From the NCBI RefSeq assembly GCF_009728485.1, contig NZ_VVIQ01000006.1, forward strand, positions 62,001 to 126,000: a DNA stretch of 64,000 nt, written 5' to 3'. The stretch comes from Prevotella vespertina (lineage in GTDB: Bacteria; Bacteroidota; Bacteroidia; Bacteroidales; Bacteroidaceae). Below, one piece after another: positions 62,515-64,000 of the stretch. The notes under the pieces are model-generated. The model was not told the DNA's origin, did not search any database, and worked only from the letters and a program-made list of their open reading frames with translations. Numbering within the stretch: position 1 is the first letter of the stretch; each line of letters opens with the position of its first letter. The position numbers were made by a program, and so were the translations under genes.

Positions 62515-64000
62515 ATGCCATATAGTAAAATAGTGACGCTTAGACAAATGCGTCCCGCTTATAATATTAAGGAGGAGAGCAATGGAGAATGGAAATTTTT
62601 CATTGCTAACGATCAGTTTAACGAAGTTTTGCAAAAAGTAATCAGTGCCGTACGCAACAACGATGCAGATAACCATAAGTCAATCTGGATTGCTGGAACA
62701 TACGGTACAGGAAAGAGCCATGCCGGTGCTGTCATTCAACATCTGTTGTGTGACCCCATAGAAGATATTCGTGAATATGTGGAGGATGAATATAAGAAAG
62801 AAAAGTATGATATTTTGCGCAACAGCCTACTACAACTACGAGAGAAGAAGCGTCTTTTTCCCGTAAATATGTATGGCTATCAGAACATTGCTCATGAGGA
62901 GGACCTATCACTCCAAATGCAACGTGAAATAAAACGTGCACTTTCAGCAGCAAAGATTGATATCACAGTACAGACAGACTTTGATATGTATGTTCAACAT
63001 GTTGAGAATCAACCACAATTTTGGGAAAATCTTATTGAACAGAGTGCTCAGCTTGCAAGTGTAGCCCCTGATACTAATAAACTGAAGCAACGCCTGAGAG
63101 CCGCTGATACAGATGTGCTTGAAAGTGTACGCCAAGCTTTGCGTATAGGAGGTTATGATATTCGTTTACAGAGCAATAATCTTAAGCAATGGATATTTGA
63201 GGTGCAAAATGCCCTTCGAGAGAAAACTGATTACAATGGTTTATTGATTATTTGGGATGAATTTACTGAAGTAATGACTTCAAGTATAGGAACCCGTTTG
63301 TTAGTACAACTTCAGGAACTTGCAGAAGCTATGATGAATGCAGAGAATGACTCTTACTTCTTGTTTATATCTCATCCTTCTGCACTAAATACGCTTAAAG
63401 AAGAAGAACGCGAAAAAACCAAAGGACGCTATCACTATATAATCTACAATATGGAACCAGTTTCGGCATTCAAAATTATGTCGAAAAAGTTTGAGATTGT
63501 AAATTATACTTTGTACATGATGCGTCAGGATCGTTTCTTTAACATCCATCCAGAATTATTGGAGATGTTCAGCACCACCAGTACAGATACAGAACAGACG
63601 ATAGAAAATATAAAAAATTTATTCCCACTACATCCAGCAACAGCAAATCTTGCAACTTATTATGCTCGTGAAGCAGGATCCAGCAGTAGAAGTGTATTTG
63701 AATTTCTGGCTAGTGATGCCGTGCACGAGTTCCTTGATGATGATGAAGCCTATAAGGCAGAGCAAACTATTACAGCTGATTATCTATGGGACTATGTACA
63801 AGAATTCTTTGAAAGTGATAGTACTAAATTTGGTGCCGTTACTGAAAGATATAATAGTCACCACTTAGCTGTAGAAAGTCAAGGTGATTGTTATTTGAAG
63901 GTTTTCAAAGGTATCCTATTACTTAATGCTCTTAACAATATAGCCAACAACGATACTGTTACACCTAGTGAAGAGAATATCTATAATCTTTTCTCTGGAA
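62515..64000 (+). CDS. brxC: BrxC/PglY-like ATPase (3' truncated by window)
   Basis: The frame opens with MPYSKIVTLRQMRPAYN and stays open to the window end (495 residues). Walker A is GTYGTGKS (residues 61-68) and Walker B LLIIWDEFTE (Asp248, Glu249), the arrangement of the large BrxC/PglY P-loop ATPases that are the hallmark of BREX. Further motifs such as FLFISHP and PLHPATANLA support this. The rest of the gene, and the expected pglZ and brxL, lie outside the window. Confidence 0.85.
   Translation, partial: MPYSKIVTLRQMRPAYNIKEESNGEWKFFIANDQFNEVLQKVISAVRNNDADNHKSIWIAGTYGTGKSHAGAVIQHLLCDPIEDIREYVEDEYKKEKYDILRNSLLQLREKKRLFPVNMYGYQNIAHEEDLSLQMQREIKRALSAAKIDITVQTDFDMYVQHVENQPQFWENLIEQSAQLASVAPDTNKLKQRLRAADTDVLESVRQALRIGGYDIRLQSNNLKQWIFEVQNALREKTDYNGLLIIWDEFTEVMTSSIGTRLLVQLQELAEAMMNAENDSYFLFISHPSALNTLKEEEREKTKGRYHYIIYNMEPVSAFKIMSKKFEIVNYTLYMMRQDRFFNIHPELLEMFSTTSTDTEQTIENIKNLFPLHPATANLATYYAREAGSSSRSVFEFLASDAVHEFLDDDEAYKAEQTITADYLWDYVQEFFESDSTKFGAVTERYNSHHLAVESQGDCYLKVFKGILLLNALNNIANNDTVTPSEENIYNLFSG

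Overview
The window looks like chromosome of an oral-type Prevotella (phylum Bacteroidota). Genes mostly lack Shine-Dalgarno sites and are preceded by the Bacteroidota -7 box (TAnnTTTGC). Characteristic families are present: SecD-SecF fusion, fimbrillin-type lipoprotein, DUF4292 lipoprotein, HU-like proteins with long tails, RNase HI, and a MetG carrying a tRNA-binding domain. This assignment is inference from gene content; no 16S rRNA gene is present.

Layout. 1-5.6 kb: 3' end of metG, then a leftward cluster of pyridoxal kinase, YidE/AspT-type transporter, ABC ATPase and lipoprotein, followed by a small outer-membrane protein. 6.2-11.5 kb: secDF, an exonuclease/phosphatase-fold protein and a rhomboid protease. 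11.7-20.8 kb: HU, an outer-membrane barrel beside a membrane-anchored winged-helix regulator, then two identical tRNA-Gln genes bracketing a cell-envelope cluster (zinc-ribbon/SH3 protein, two L,D-transpeptidases, SpmA-SpmB fusion), and a GH27 alpha-galactosidase. 21.1-27.1 kb: ahpC/oxyR divergent pair with an OxyR-like operator, ddl, rluD-type synthase, PASTA protein, rpmH, efp. 27.1-32.2 kb: repeat-rich accessory patch with an IS110-family element (with a probable bridge RNA), an HU-like gene and a fimbrillin-like lipoprotein operon. 32.2-44.2 kb: ComEA-like protein, NSS transporter, VanZ-like protein, CYTH protein, prfB, acyl-CoA ligase, and the operon dut-TPR-DUF4292-EnvC-like. 44.4-57.6 kb: dGTPase, an esterase/HAD fusion, a Dna2-like nuclease-helicase, argS, RNase HI, fabI, ankyrin protein.

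57.7-64 kb is an integrated island: a tyrosine recombinase followed by a PAPS-reductase/ferredoxin/DUF4007 protein (BrxP-like), a small uncharacterised protein, and a BrxC/PglY-like ATPase that runs off the window. This is the left part of a type 4-like BREX phage-defence system.

The most unusual signal is not a gene. At least six intergenic regions, each just downstream of a gene 3' end, carry tandem arrays with a strict 22-bp period. The repeat sequence differs completely from array to array, and can drift within one array, but many units are centred on a short palindrome. The spacing is conserved while the sequence is not.
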